This document shows positions 26,027 to 34,260 of a DNA stretch of 64,000 nucleotides, one piece after another (position 1 is the first letter of the stretch; every line of letters starts with the position of its first letter). Both the position numbers and the translations under genes were made by a program. The stretch covers positions 62,001 through 126,000 of the forward strand of contig JAJYZB010000007.1 of the NCBI GenBank assembly GCA_021800275.1, read 5' to 3'. The stretch comes from a bacterium. Lineage in GTDB: Bacteria > Vulcanimicrobiota > JABDET01. Under the pieces are notes generated by a model that saw only the letters and a list, made by a program, of their open reading frames with translations, did no database searches and was not told the origin of the DNA.

Positions 26027-26551
26027 ATGAAATTGCAGACAGTCTATATTGGTTTAGGATCAAATCTTTCTCCGCGGGTTTTTCATCTCAAAAAAGGAAT
26101 ATCGGGGCTGACCCAAAATGGTATAAAAATTCAAGCCATCTCATCAGTTTATCTTTCATCCCCTGTTGGATATCGGGATCAACCCAATTTTTTAAATGCT
26201 GTAGTAAAAGGAAGAACAAACCTTTCTCCCCACCATTTGATTCAAGCTCTTCTTAAAATTGAGAAAGAAAATGGAAGAGTTCGGAATTTAAAGGGAAGGG
26301 AAAGAACCCTGGATCTGGATCTGCTTCTTTATAATAGTATGTGCATGCAGACTTCTGACCTTATTTTACCCCACCCCAGGATAACAGAGAGGAAGTTTGT
26401 TCTTATCCCGCTCCTTGAAATTGAGCCCAATTTAGCTTCTCCTGAAGGGGAATCATACCAAAAAGCCCTGCTGAATTTAAGTTTTGAGCAGGAATATCAC
26501 GCTCAAACAGTAAAATGTTATCGTCATTCATGGGTCAAGCAAAATTGTTAA
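26027..26551 (+). CDS. folK: 2-amino-4-hydroxy-6-hydroxymethyldihydropteridine pyrophosphokinase
   Basis: HPPK, which activates the pterin for FolP. The N-terminal YIGLGSNLS, then SPVGYRDQPNFLNAV, and the signature RERTLDLDLLLYN identify it. 174 residues. It is the last gene of a run that begins at 17187. No hairpin terminator was recognised after it; the next gene has its own promoter about 40 nt downstream. Confidence 0.95.
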   Translation: MKLQTVYIGLGSNLSPRVFHLKKGISGLTQNGIKIQAISSVYLSSPVGYRDQPNFLNAVVKGRTNLSPHHLIQALLKIEKENGRVRNLKGRERTLDLDLLLYNSMCMQTSDLILPHPRITERKFVLIPLLEIEPNLASPEGESYQKALLNLSFEQEYHAQTVKCYRHSWVKQNC

Positions 26552-26589
26552 AAGATTGTTAATTTTTTATTATCTTCTTGTAACATCAC

Positions 26590-26617
26590 TTTACAATTTT
26601 AAAAAATGCTTGATAAT
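26590..26617 (+). promoter_or_regulatory. Sigma-70-type promoter of the Gly/Met-rich protein gene
   Basis: A -35 box TTTACA (26590-26595) and a -10 box GATAAT (26612-26617) are separated by 16 nt, in a very AT-rich stretch just after folK. The expected start leaves a leader of about 30 nt carrying AAGGAGG (26637-26643), 9 nt before the ATG. Confidence 0.6.
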
Positions 26618-26652
26618 GTTAATAAGAAAATTTAAAAAGGAGGCTGAAAAAA

Positions 26653-27930
26653 ATGGGTGGAATGACAGGTGGTTTTGGAATAGGGCAGGGAGGAGGGTTT
26701 AGTCCTCTGAGTTTTATGGGTGGATATGGGTTAGGTTCTATAAGTGGATTAATGGGTGGAATGATGATGGGGGGTGGAGGAATGCTCGGAGGAATGGGAG
26801 GCGGGATGGGAATGATGCTTCCTATGATGATGATGGGGGGGCTGTCCATGCTGCCTATGATGATGATGATGGGTGGAATGTTTGGTCAGGGACAGCAAGC
26901 GGCTGGCAGTGGGTATCCTGGTGGGTACGGCGGCGGGTACGGCGGGTATCCTGGTGGATATGGCGGCGGAATCCCTGGCGGATACGGATATGGGTGTGCT
27001 GAGGGGTATGGCGGGTACGGCGGTGGAATCCCTGGCGGATACGGTGGGTATCCTCCAGTTGCCCAATGTCCAGTAGGGTGGGGTGGACCTCCTCAGAATT
27101 CAGGCAATTGCTGCTGTGATCCTCAACAGGGTGGGGGCTGTGGATGTGGAGGAAATGAATTTCCTTCCCCAGAGAGCGGAAATTTGAACAATAATCCTCA
27201 AAACAAAACCGTTAGTTATACAGATGGCAATGGGTATAAAATTACCACCAACTACTCGAATGGCACTTATCCACAGGTTCAAATTTTTAATCCTCAAGGA
27301 AAACTTTTAACAACTGAAAGTGGTGATCCCCATGAATCTCTGGGTTCAGGAGTCAAAGACTTGAATGGTGGAGTGGAAAGTGATTGGACGAAAAGTGGGC
27401 GCCAGTTGATACTTCCTGATGGAACAGTTGTCAGTATGTCTGCTGATGGAAATATCCCTTCACCTGGACATACAGGAGGAATTACAGGGGTTAACATCTA
27501 TGATCAAAATGGTGGTGAAGCGGTTCAGGAAAGTGGATTCAATACGGGAAATCCGACCATCAATGAAACCAATAATCCCTATGCCATTGCTCAAGGAGAA
27601 AACAACATTAACTGGAATAATGCTGCAGCTATTGGCCAGAACTGCAATGGACAATATACCTTTGAACAGTTGCAGTCTCGCGATGTTCCAGTAGGTCCTG
27701 CCCCTGCTCCTGGTCAACCACAACCTCAACCACAACCTCAGCCACAGCAGAACAAACCAGGAGCTCCTATCTGGTCATGGCTCCTGTGCCCACCGGCTGC
27801 TCTAGGGTATGATGTTGTTGAACATGCTGGTGTCGGTTCAGGAATTGACAACTTCTTCGGAAATGTTGGTTCTGGCATCAGCAGCGGAGCAAGCTGGCTG
27901 TGGAATCATAGTCTAGGCGCAACGTTCTAA
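26653..27930 (+). CDS. Gly/Met-rich orphan protein with DUF1521-like middle region
   Basis: A 425-residue protein in three parts. Residues 1-145 are almost pure Gly, Met and Tyr with Pro (patches such as GGMGGGMGMMLPMMMMGG and repeats of GGYGGGIPGGYG). A Cys cluster (Cys153-155, then CGCGG) follows. Residues ~185-330 hold a domain with SGDPHES (Asp225-Pro-His227) and LPDGTVVSMSADGN, loosely like DUF1521 proteins. The C-terminus is Asn/Pro/Gln-rich (QPQPQPQP) and ends with an amphipathic Gly/Ser/Trp segment. There is no signal peptide. It has a consensus-like promoter, a strong Shine-Dalgarno sequence (AAGGAGG, 9 nt spacing) and a terminator, so it is probably a well-expressed single-gene unit. 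Function unknown; a structural or surface role is only a guess. Confidence 0.8.
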   Translation: MGGMTGGFGIGQGGGFSPLSFMGGYGLGSISGLMGGMMMGGGGMLGGMGGGMGMMLPMMMMGGLSMLPMMMMMGGMFGQGQQAAGSGYPGGYGGGYGGYPGGYGGGIPGGYGYGCAEGYGGYGGGIPGGYGGYPPVAQCPVGWGGPPQNSGNCCCDPQQGGGCGCGGNEFPSPESGNLNNNPQNKTVSYTDGNGYKITTNYSNGTYPQVQIFNPQGKLLTTESGDPHESLGSGVKDLNGGVESDWTKSGRQLILPDGTVVSMSADGNIPSPGHTGGITGVNIYDQNGGEAVQESGFNTGNPTINETNNPYAIAQGENNINWNNAAAIGQNCNGQYTFEQLQSRDVPVGPAPAPGQPQPQPQPQPQQNKPGAPIWSWLLCPPAALGYDVVEHAGVGSGIDNFFGNVGSGISSGASWLWNHSLGATF

Positions 27931-27952
27931 GTTTTACAAATAGCAAATTGAT

Positions 27953-27986
27953 AAAGGGCTCTTATTCAGAGCCCTTTTCTTTTTTG
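27953..27986 (+). terminator. Rho-independent terminator after the Gly/Met-rich gene
   Basis: A 9-bp perfect stem AAAGGGCTC/GAGCCCTTT (27953-27961 and 27969-27977) with a 7-nt loop is followed by a T-rich tract with a single C interruption. Confidence 0.9.
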
Positions 27987-28074
27987 GAAGGGACCGCATC
28001 CTCACTAAGCTTCCACAAAAAATTGTAGTTCTTAAGAGAAGGAATTTTTAACAGCCCATTGAAAAGAAAAAATC

Positions 28075-29631
28075 ATGGATCCCGAAAAAGTTGAATTATT
28101 AGATTACTGCAGCGAACTGCTGAATGGAAAAGAGTCTGCAGAAGGGCTTGCTAAAGCTATAGCAGTCAATAGAGAAAAAACTCTAAAATTAAAAAAAGAC
28201 TTTAATGATGGAGTATCTCAGAGAAATCAAGAAGTTCAGTCGAAATGTCACAATGAAATTCATGAAGCTGAAGAAGCTCTGAATTTTTATTTGGAAAGCT
28301 TAAATATCCTTGAAAAATATGTCAAAGATTCAAAACGTCAGGTTTTACTAAGAGGAATGGAATCTGTGAGAAGGGGATTGGTCTCCATGACGAATTCCTT
28401 TTTTCGTTATCAATTAGCGGCCATGGTGGCTGAAGGTCCTACTGATATGCCGAATTATAATCTCTTGTTCCAATCAGTCAAAAAATATCAAGAGAATACG
28501 GGGACTAAACAAGAAGTTTTAGATTGGATTAAAGCCATGAAGTTTTCTGTAGAGCAAATGAAACCTGCTTTTGAAAAGAACAAGAAACTTGAAACCATTC
28601 AGAGGTTTTTGCATGTCTTAGATAAACATCAGGAAACATTAACAAATATTGAACAGAACCTTCAAAAAAACCAGCCAGTCAATGACCTTATGGAACAATT
28701 TAAAGAAAATTGTGAAATGCTCAGAGAAGTCCAAAACCCGGCGGTCATGGAGATTTTAAGTTCTGGTCCAACTCATTCTATAACAGCCAATGTTATGATT
28801 CATACGACCAGAATGTTTATAGAAAGAACAGCTAATTACGATCAATTTACTGCGGCTTTGAATTCTCTGGAAGGGGAGTATCAATATTTCAAAAAACAGC
28901 TCGAAATTATACATTCCTCAGGAGTTAATGCCTCGAAAGAGCTGGCCGAAGAAGCTCTAAAACACATGGAAATTTATGGCCAGGCTGTCGAATATTTCCA
29001 TCATTATCAAGAAACTTTTGACGTTGAATTTCTTAGAAGAGGAGTTTTAACTTTAGAAGAAGCTATGAAAAAACTTTACGAAACTTCTAAAACGGTTTTT
29101 GAATTAGGGGATCGCGAAGGAAAAGTTCCCTGTGTCCGCTGCCAGCATTATAATCCCAGTGATAGAAAGACTTGTGAAAAATGCGGAGCTGTTTTAGTTA
29201 AAAGCATTGAAGATAAAGCTCAGCAGTTAGACGATGAAATTCGGCAGATTTTACTGGAAATGCCTGCCACTGAAAACATTAGAAAAATTTTAGAGGCGGG
29301 AGATAATATCATTCAAGGAAATATTAGTAAAGAAGAGTTTTCCAGCGCTGTTGATTGGATGGATGGCGTTGTTCAAGATAATTGGAAACCTATAGAAGAA
29401 GCTAAGAAAAAAGAGAAACTCTCACAGGTTGAAGAAGAAGCTTATTTACAGTTCTCTTCAGGAGTCAGGACATTAAAAGAAGGTCTTTCTAAATATCGGC
29501 AGTATTTAGAAACAGAAAATACATCCTTTATTAAAGAAGGAGCAAGATTAATTCTATTGGGCGCATACAATGTTTTCCAATTTCAGAAAAAAGCTCCTCA
29601 AATTGCCAAAAAAGTAAGTTCTGACAAGTGA
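28075..29631 (+). CDS. Helical protein with internal zinc ribbon, unknown function
   Basis: A 518-residue cytoplasmic protein, mostly long charged helices (probable coiled coils), interrupted by a zinc ribbon with CxxC pairs at Cys353/Cys356 and Cys367/Cys370 in VPCVRCQHYNPSD. No signal peptide or membrane segment. The region before the ribbon (YFHHYQETFDVEFLRRGVLTLEEAMKKLYE) and after it (a QLDDEIRQILLEMP helix) look like two parts of a helical scaffold. No family recognised. It lies downstream of the Gly/Met-rich gene but behind that gene's terminator, so it is probably transcribed separately. Confidence 0.75.
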   Translation: MDPEKVELLDYCSELLNGKESAEGLAKAIAVNREKTLKLKKDFNDGVSQRNQEVQSKCHNEIHEAEEALNFYLESLNILEKYVKDSKRQVLLRGMESVRRGLVSMTNSFFRYQLAAMVAEGPTDMPNYNLLFQSVKKYQENTGTKQEVLDWIKAMKFSVEQMKPAFEKNKKLETIQRFLHVLDKHQETLTNIEQNLQKNQPVNDLMEQFKENCEMLREVQNPAVMEILSSGPTHSITANVMIHTTRMFIERTANYDQFTAALNSLEGEYQYFKKQLEIIHSSGVNASKELAEEALKHMEIYGQAVEYFHHYQETFDVEFLRRGVLTLEEAMKKLYETSKTVFELGDREGKVPCVRCQHYNPSDRKTCEKCGAVLVKSIEDKAQQLDDEIRQILLEMPATENIRKILEAGDNIIQGNISKEEFSSAVDWMDGVVQDNWKPIEEAKKKEKLSQVEEEAYLQFSSGVRTLKEGLSKYRQYLETENTSFIKEGARLILLGAYNVFQFQKKAPQIAKKVSSDK

Positions 29632-29656
29632 GGAACATTCGTATTTTGTAAGTTTC

Positions 29657-30937
29657 CTACGAAAAAGGGTGGGGAACACGAAAAAGATCTTTTTCCGCTG
29701 TCGGTTTAGGAGAAAGCCCCATTTTATACAAATAATCATAAAGCCGCTTATTTTTAAGAGTTTCCATTAAATAGCCGCTGTGCAGTGGCTGCAGTCCTGG
29801 TATTATCACTTTGGCAACTTTTAACCCCTGTTGGTCAGCTTCTTCATTGGTAATATCAACATAAATAACTTGATATCCTTTATTTTTTAAAATTGAGACA
29901 ACTTGCTCAAGATCTTGAGCAAGATTACCAGTGGAAGTATTGATAAGGGAATTTAAATCACGGATCATGGATGAAGAATCCAAAAAGGAAACATAAGGTT
30001 GGAAATCTTCTCTAAAAGTAAGGGCAACATGATCTTCAAAAGTCTTAACTCTCTGAAAAGCTTCTTTAATAGGAGTGTGCAGTATCTCTTTTTTATTTTT
30101 CTCTGGCGAACGGATTAAAGAGTTTCTCAAACAAGCAGCTTCAAGAAGTGCGTGCTGCAGGGCTCGATTTGAATCAAGCCCTGCAGATGAGCTTACGCAA
30201 ATTGGGGGTCCTTTCCCATATTTTTGACGCAGTGTTACCAGAAACGCAGGAATCCTTAAATCTGTTGTCATGTCCACAACTTTCCATATTAAATGAATTT
30301 TATTAAATTTTTCTTTAAAAAGGATGGCTAATGGATGATCTGGGGGTTGTTCAAGATCAATTTTGGGCATAGTTAACTTATTCAGCCACAGAAGAGTAAA
30401 AGCATCTCTTTCAATGACTTCATAAATTCCAGCCAGGAGCGCCTGTTCTAGAGTTACACCTGCCGCATGTCCTGAGGAGTTTCCCCAAAAAATTAAGGGT
30501 TCATCTTCCAGTCTCTGGCGGTATATCTTGACATATTGGTAGGGAACCCAGATATCTTCACGCTCGGTTAAAGAGCTGCCTTTTATCCATCGGACCCTGG
30601 TCTTTTCAGTAAAAGGTTCGCAGATAAAACCAGACTGCTGAAATTGAGATAAAGAATAACTAGGCAGGTCTTCAGGATGGACAGCCTTTTCTTTTAAATC
30701 TTTCCAGGATGTTAAAGGCAGATCTTCAATTAAAAGTTCAAAAGCGCAAATATGTTCTATGATTTCAGAAAGGCATTTTTGATAGGCTTCAGGTCTAGAG
30801 TAAGCTTTCCCTGAACCTGCCACCCAGGTTTCCGGATAATGATATTTATAATTTCCTTTAACAAATCCAGTTCCACCATAAGTAAAAATAATGGGTTCTC
30901 CAAATACTGGAGGGATTTCCACAATTTCTTTTATCAT
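29657..30937 (-). CDS. YcaO-domain protein (azoline-type cyclodehydratase or related ATP-dependent backbone-modifying enzyme)
   Basis: YcaO enzymes use ATP to activate backbone amides, making azolines, amidines or thioamides in peptides, or assist RimO. The fold motifs are present: SEIIEH with Glu58/Glu61, SSGHAAG at 154-160, and EQALLAGIYEVIERDAF with Glu173, Glu176 and Arg177. The C-terminus ends RVPHPFS; a Pro-rich C-terminus is typical of azoline-forming YcaO proteins, although here only part of the PxPxP pattern remains. No E1-like partner, dehydrogenase or peptidase gene is adjacent. The ATG at 30937 directly follows an in-frame stop, so the start is fixed, but no Shine-Dalgarno sequence precedes it. 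A 30-codon ORF ends 34 nt upstream. Confidence 0.85.
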   Translation of the reverse strand: MIKEIVEIPPVFGEPIIFTYGGTGFVKGNYKYHYPETWVAGSGKAYSRPEAYQKCLSEIIEHICAFELLIEDLPLTSWKDLKEKAVHPEDLPSYSLSQFQQSGFICEPFTEKTRVRWIKGSSLTEREDIWVPYQYVKIYRQRLEDEPLIFWGNSSGHAAGVTLEQALLAGIYEVIERDAFTLLWLNKLTMPKIDLEQPPDHPLAILFKEKFNKIHLIWKVVDMTTDLRIPAFLVTLRQKYGKGPPICVSSSAGLDSNRALQHALLEAACLRNSLIRSPEKNKKEILHTPIKEAFQRVKTFEDHVALTFREDFQPYVSFLDSSSMIRDLNSLINTSTGNLAQDLEQVVSILKNKGYQVIYVDITNEEADQQGLKVAKVIIPGLQPLHSGYLMETLKNKRLYDYLYKMGLSPKPTAEKDLFRVPHPFS

Positions 30938-30971
30938 CTATTATTGAGAGGCAGTAGGCGACTATTCCTCT

Positions 30972-31064
30972 TCAAACCCCTGCTTTGTAGAAACTCGCAG
31001 AGATGACATACCCATCATAATCCCGATAATCTTCTCTCTGCTTCACATTCAGAAATTCGTACAT
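30972..31064 (-). CDS. Possible 30-residue peptide upstream of the YcaO gene
   Basis: ATG at 31064 to TGA at 30972 encodes a Tyr- and Asp-rich peptide beginning MYEFLNVKQRED and ending SASFYKAGV. The same frame is open for about 30 more codons upstream without a usual start codon. The ribosome-binding site is weak (AAAGG about 12 nt upstream). It contains no Cys and only two Ser, so it does not look like a typical azole-peptide precursor. It may be a real small peptide, a decayed gene end, or chance. Confidence 0.25.
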   Translation of the reverse strand: MYEFLNVKQREDYRDYDGYVISASFYKAGV

Positions 31065-31130
31065 TATTATAAAAATACCTTTGAAATTAGGAGTTAAACG
31101 GTGATCCAGCCCTTTAGCAAACAGACATAT

Positions 31131-31160
31131 TACTTCGCCAAATATTTCTTTGGCGAAGTA
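31131..31160. repeat. Perfect 12-bp inverted repeat (hairpin)
   Basis: TACTTCGCCAAA (31131-31142) and its exact complement TTTGGCGAAGTA (31149-31160) flank a 6-nt loop TATTTC. There is no T-tract on either side, so it is not a standard terminator. It sits between the Uma2 and YcaO genes and could be a processed-RNA structure, operator or repeat-element remnant. Confidence 0.8.
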
Positions 31161-31240
31161 GATTTAAATGCTCTTAGCGGTTCCTTGATTTTGTCGAAAA
31201 GAATCTCTCTGCGAACAGATGACATATATTATTTTTCTGA

Positions 31241-31810
31241 CTAGGACTCGAAAACATAAATAAGGTTCAGAATGAATCCTGAGAGTTCTGGACCTAAATC
31301 CACACTGGTTGGCTTAATAATCAACTGAGGCTTCTGGTTAGGGCGATAAATTTCAACAGAACGCTGGAAGGGGTCAATAAGAACACCAATTCTCGCCCCA
31401 TTCGAAAGATAGACCAACATTTTTTTCTGGAGTTCCTCGAGCGACTGACTAACAGAGAGAATCTCAAAAACAGCATCAGGGCAGAAAGGTCCAAATCCCT
31501 GGCGCTCTTTTGGAGTAAGGGCATTCCATCTTTCTTTTTTAACCCAGGAAGCATCTGGAGATAAAACTGAACCATCTGAAAGCCGGAATCCAGTAGAAGA
31601 ATCGAAAACAACACCCGATTTTACCCCTCGGTTCCAAAGGCTTAATTGGGTATGCACCTCACTGCTGACCCGCCCCCTTTCTGCCCCTGTTGGGGTCACA
31701 ACCAGTTCCCCTTTTTGGGTCCGCTCAAATTGATACCCAGGGTTTCGTTCAGAAAGTTTAAGGAGATCTTCATCTGTTACTGTCCATACCGAGTTTATCG
31801 TAATTCCCAT
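31241..31810 (-). CDS. Uma2-family (DUF820) putative PD-(D/E)xK nuclease
   Basis: Uma2/DUF820 proteins have a restriction-endonuclease-like fold and are very abundant in cyanobacteria and some other phyla; their biological role is unclear. The active-site set is present: Asp86 in LSPDASWV, Asp112 and Glu116 in CPDAVFEIL, and Lys129/Lys130 in LQKKM. The N-terminal helix (DEDLLKLSERNPGYQFER) and YLSNGARIGVLIDP also match. 189 residues, complete. No target-recognition or toxin-antitoxin partner is adjacent. It is probably a mobile or accessory gene. Confidence 0.9.
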   Translation of the reverse strand: MGITINSVWTVTDEDLLKLSERNPGYQFERTQKGELVVTPTGAERGRVSSEVHTQLSLWNRGVKSGVVFDSSTGFRLSDGSVLSPDASWVKKERWNALTPKERQGFGPFCPDAVFEILSVSQSLEELQKKMLVYLSNGARIGVLIDPFQRSVEIYRPNQKPQLIIKPTSVDLGPELSGFILNLIYVFES

Positions 31811-31966
31811 AAGAATTCACCTTTTAGGTAAAATGTTCTTTAAAAATGAGCAAAATCCTGGGTTTTAGGATTTCCCATGTCCAGCAAGATTTTATGTTTG
31901 GTTTCTACTGGATTATGTCTAAATTGTCAACGCATTTCTGACAGATTTAGAACAATTTTGCCAATG

Positions 31967-32776
31967 TTAAAACCCGAAAATAGAATTGTTCTCATCACCA
32001 GAGTGAGGAGCAGCGTTGCTGAGAACAGAAAGATGGGTCAAAGCCTGTTTTATTAGGTCAGGAGTAATATGCTTTAGAATGCTCATTTTAGAATAAAATT
32101 GACCGATAAACACTTCTCGAAGATTTGAATAAACTTTTATCGAGTTCTTGTTAAAATAAAGTCGAGAAATGGGTAATAATTCAAATATACTGTTAATCTC
32201 TTTTTTATAAGCAGGAACTTTTAAGTAAGAACGAGCAGCGGTCTGGTCTTTAGCAGAGATGAAATATTTTCGGTCAAACTCCATATCTCCAATTTCTACT
32301 TCATGCTCCAGAGAAAGCGATTTTCCGACTTCGTCTAGAACGTTTTCTTTTCGAATTGAAAGTTCTTCTGGTAAATTAGAAGGGGAATCAGGACTCAACA
32401 AAAAATCAATGATGATATGATAATAATATTGATTGTCATGAGTAAATTCTATGGTATAATGGTTTCCCTGAAAATTTCCTGAAAGAGTCACCCTGAGGTT
32501 GAAAAATGCCCATGATGTTTTATCCTGAGAGATTGATGCATTCAAATCAGAGGCTAAATCGCGAAAAAATTTTTTCCAATATCCAGAGCCTAGCAGCACC
32601 GCTAACAACAAAATTGCTGTGCATACAAAGCCAATAATCCATCCAAAAAAATAACCATAGACTAGTAATAGTAAAATTCCTCCAAGAGATACTGCAAAGG
32701 TAACAATGATCAGCAAAACTATAAAAACATCGCTGATTTTTCTATGGCTTTTTACAGACTTATCTGGGAACGGCAC
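31967..32776 (-). CDS. Membrane protein of unknown function
   Basis: About 269 residues: two adjacent membrane helices near the N-terminus (roughly VFIVLLIIVTFAVSLGGILL and IIGFVCTAILLLAVLLGSGY) and a soluble C-terminal domain of about 190 residues with alternating beta-type segments. No family recognised. GTG at 32776 is preferred to ATG at 32818 because AAGGAG lies 5 nt upstream and the ATG would need a 67-nt overlap with anmK; even so it overlaps the anmK end by 25 nt, suggesting coupled translation. Confidence 0.65.
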   Translation of the reverse strand: MPFPDKSVKSHRKISDVFIVLLIIVTFAVSLGGILLLLVYGYFFGWIIGFVCTAILLLAVLLGSGYWKKFFRDLASDLNASISQDKTSWAFFNLRVTLSGNFQGNHYTIEFTHDNQYYYHIIIDFLLSPDSPSNLPEELSIRKENVLDEVGKSLSLEHEVEIGDMEFDRKYFISAKDQTAARSYLKVPAYKKEINSIFELLPISRLYFNKNSIKVYSNLREVFIGQFYSKMSILKHITPDLIKQALTHLSVLSNAAPHSGDENNSIFGF

Positions 32777-33948
32777 TGCAGCTCCTTGACAAGTGAAATC
32801 TTCCCTAAGATACAGCATTTTTCAGCTCCTGTAACTTGAGGAACATTTGAAGGTTTTCCACTCAGAGTCTCATAAGCTAAAATAGCAAAACAAAGCGCTT
32901 CTTTTGCTTTTGAAGGAATTCCTAATTTTTCTAAAGAATAAACTGAAATTTTGTGACTGAATGTCTCTTTAACCTTTTTCTGCAACATTTTCATTAAGGT
33001 TAAATTTTTCACCCCTCCCCCACTCACATAAATTTCATCTATCTGACTGGCATATCGTAATAAATGGAGGACTACAGACTCAGCAGTAAAAGCTGCGGCT
33101 GTCGCTAATAGGTCTTCGATAGCAAGTTTTTTTCTCAGCAGCTTATGGACAAGCTCTTTTCCAAACCAACTTTTTTCTGCAGATTTCGGAATTTTTTTTT
33201 GTATAAATGGATGGCTTAAAAGTTCTTTTAAAATTTTTTGATCTACTTTTCCTTTTGAAGCAAGTCTTCCATCTACATCGCAAGAAATTCTCCCCTTAAA
33301 TTTTTTCTGAACAAGAGAATCTAACAGTCCATTTCCTGGTCCTGTATCTCCGGCTGTAATTTCGGACAGCTTTCCTCCAGGGGGAAGATAAGTAAAATTA
33401 GCAATCCCCCCTAAATTCAGCAGCGCCCTTCCTTTTTTTGGATGAGTGAAGAGCAGCCAATCCACATAAGGAACAAGGGGAGCTCCTTCCCCACCACAAG
33501 CTATATCTGCGGCTCGAAAATCGCTGACTGTCAAAATTGTCGTTTTTTGAGCAATCACACTCCCCTCCCCTATCTGAAAAGTAAAAGGGGGTTGATTTTC
33601 TGCTACGCTGGAAGGGGGCTGATGGTAAAGGGTTTGCCCATGAGATCCAATAAAAGCAATTGAATCTGGAGAAATTCTTTCTTTTTTTAAAAGTTTTAAA
33701 ACAGCTTGAGCAAATTGTTCTCCAATTTCCATATTTAATTCCCCAATTTCTTTAAGCTGAGTTTTGGGAGACAACGCATTTAAAATTCTAGTCCGAATTT
33801 TACGGGAATAAGGGAAAGCAAAAAAAGCTTTCAGCTCCACTTTAAAAGGAATTTGAGTAATTTTTACAAGGGCAGCATCAATTCCATCTGCTGACGTCCC
33901 TGACATTAACCCAATGCCAAAAATTTTATTTCCTCCGAGAAAAATCAT
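32752..33948 (-). CDS. anmK: Anhydro-N-acetylmuramic acid kinase
   Basis: Phosphorylates and opens 1,6-anhydro-MurNAc released from cell-wall turnover to give MurNAc-6-phosphate, the first step of muropeptide recycling. The motifs IGLMSGTSADGIDAA at the N-terminus, GSHGQTLYHQPP, GGIANFTY and GDTGPGNGLLD are diagnostic. The ATG at 33948 places IGLMSGTS close to the N-terminus as in homologues; an in-frame ATG at 33987 would add 13 residues. About 398 residues. It is divergent to the cyanophycin genes. Confidence 0.95.
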   Translation of the reverse strand: MIFLGGNKIFGIGLMSGTSADGIDAALVKITQIPFKVELKAFFAFPYSRKIRTRILNALSPKTQLKEIGELNMEIGEQFAQAVLKLLKKERISPDSIAFIGSHGQTLYHQPPSSVAENQPPFTFQIGEGSVIAQKTTILTVSDFRAADIACGGEGAPLVPYVDWLLFTHPKKGRALLNLGGIANFTYLPPGGKLSEITAGDTGPGNGLLDSLVQKKFKGRISCDVDGRLASKGKVDQKILKELLSHPFIQKKIPKSAEKSWFGKELVHKLLRKKLAIEDLLATAAAFTAESVVLHLLRYASQIDEIYVSGGGVKNLTLMKMLQKKVKETFSHKISVYSLEKLGIPSKAKEALCFAILAYETLSGKPSNVPQVTGAEKCCILGKISLVKELQCRSQISL

Positions 33949-34113
33949 TTCTAGCTCAGATGAGAGAAAAAGATCGAATCCCGGCATTCAGGGTTCAATA
34001 AAAGCATTATCTCCATGTGGGTTGTCAGACGGTTCAATCAGTTTATTCAGTAAGGTGCTGTTATTAAATATATTGTTATTCAGCATTCGTGTTTCTAAAT
34101 TCAATCTAAACCA

Positions 34114-34143
34114 TGCGGTTCCTGTATAATTTACCGAACCGCA
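34114..34143. repeat. 8-bp inverted repeat with TATAAT in the loop
   Basis: TGCGGTTC (34114-34121) and GAACCGCA (34136-34143) flank 14 nt that include TATAAT (34125-34130). It may be an operator over a -10 box or a hairpin; no good -35 box was seen. Confidence 0.55.
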
Positions 34144-34184
34144 AAACAAAATGTTTCTTTTTTAACAGGATCCATAACTTATCT

Positions 34185-34235
34185 AAAGGTCAGTCGGGAA
34201 TGATAATAAAGGATTGATTTTAACAAAGGTCAGTC
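34185..34235. promoter_or_regulatory. Paired direct repeats AAAGGTCAGTC upstream of cphB
   Basis: Two exact 11-bp copies at 34185-34195 and 34225-34235, offset by exactly 40 bp (about four helical turns), end 25 nt before the cyanophycinase ATG. This resembles paired binding sites for a regulator; which one is unknown. Confidence 0.45.
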
Positions 34236-34260
34236 AGCAAACGTATCGAATTAAAACGAC

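Larger units (their letters stand above)
30938..31240. other. Intergenic region between YcaO and Uma2 genes with hairpin and short ORF
   Basis: About 300 nt with no clear gene. It contains a short minus-strand ORF (30972-31064) inside a longer start-less open frame (up to 31165), and a perfect 12-bp inverted repeat (31131-31160). It also holds two loosely similar segments containing GATGACATA (about 30993 and 31218). Confidence 0.5.
33949..34260. other. Divergent control region between anmK and cyanophycin genes
   Basis: 312 nt without an ORF. It contains an 8-bp inverted repeat with TATAAT in its loop (34114-34143), a T-rich tract at 34155-34163 and two direct copies of AAAGGTCAGTC. It must carry the promoters of anmK and cphB. 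Confidence 0.6.

Noticed and set aside
26873-27066. Overlapping frames on both strands in the Gly/Met-rich gene
   Set aside because: They are by-products of the repetitive GGN/ATG codons of the main gene.
29640-29670. TTCGTA...TACGAA inverted repeat after the zinc-ribbon gene
   Set aside because: Only a 6-bp stem with a 14-nt loop and no T-tract; too weak to call a terminator.
31241-32776. Defence island around the Uma2 gene
   Set aside because: The neighbours (membrane protein, anmK, YcaO) are not known defence genes and no methylase, helicase or toxin-antitoxin pair is present.
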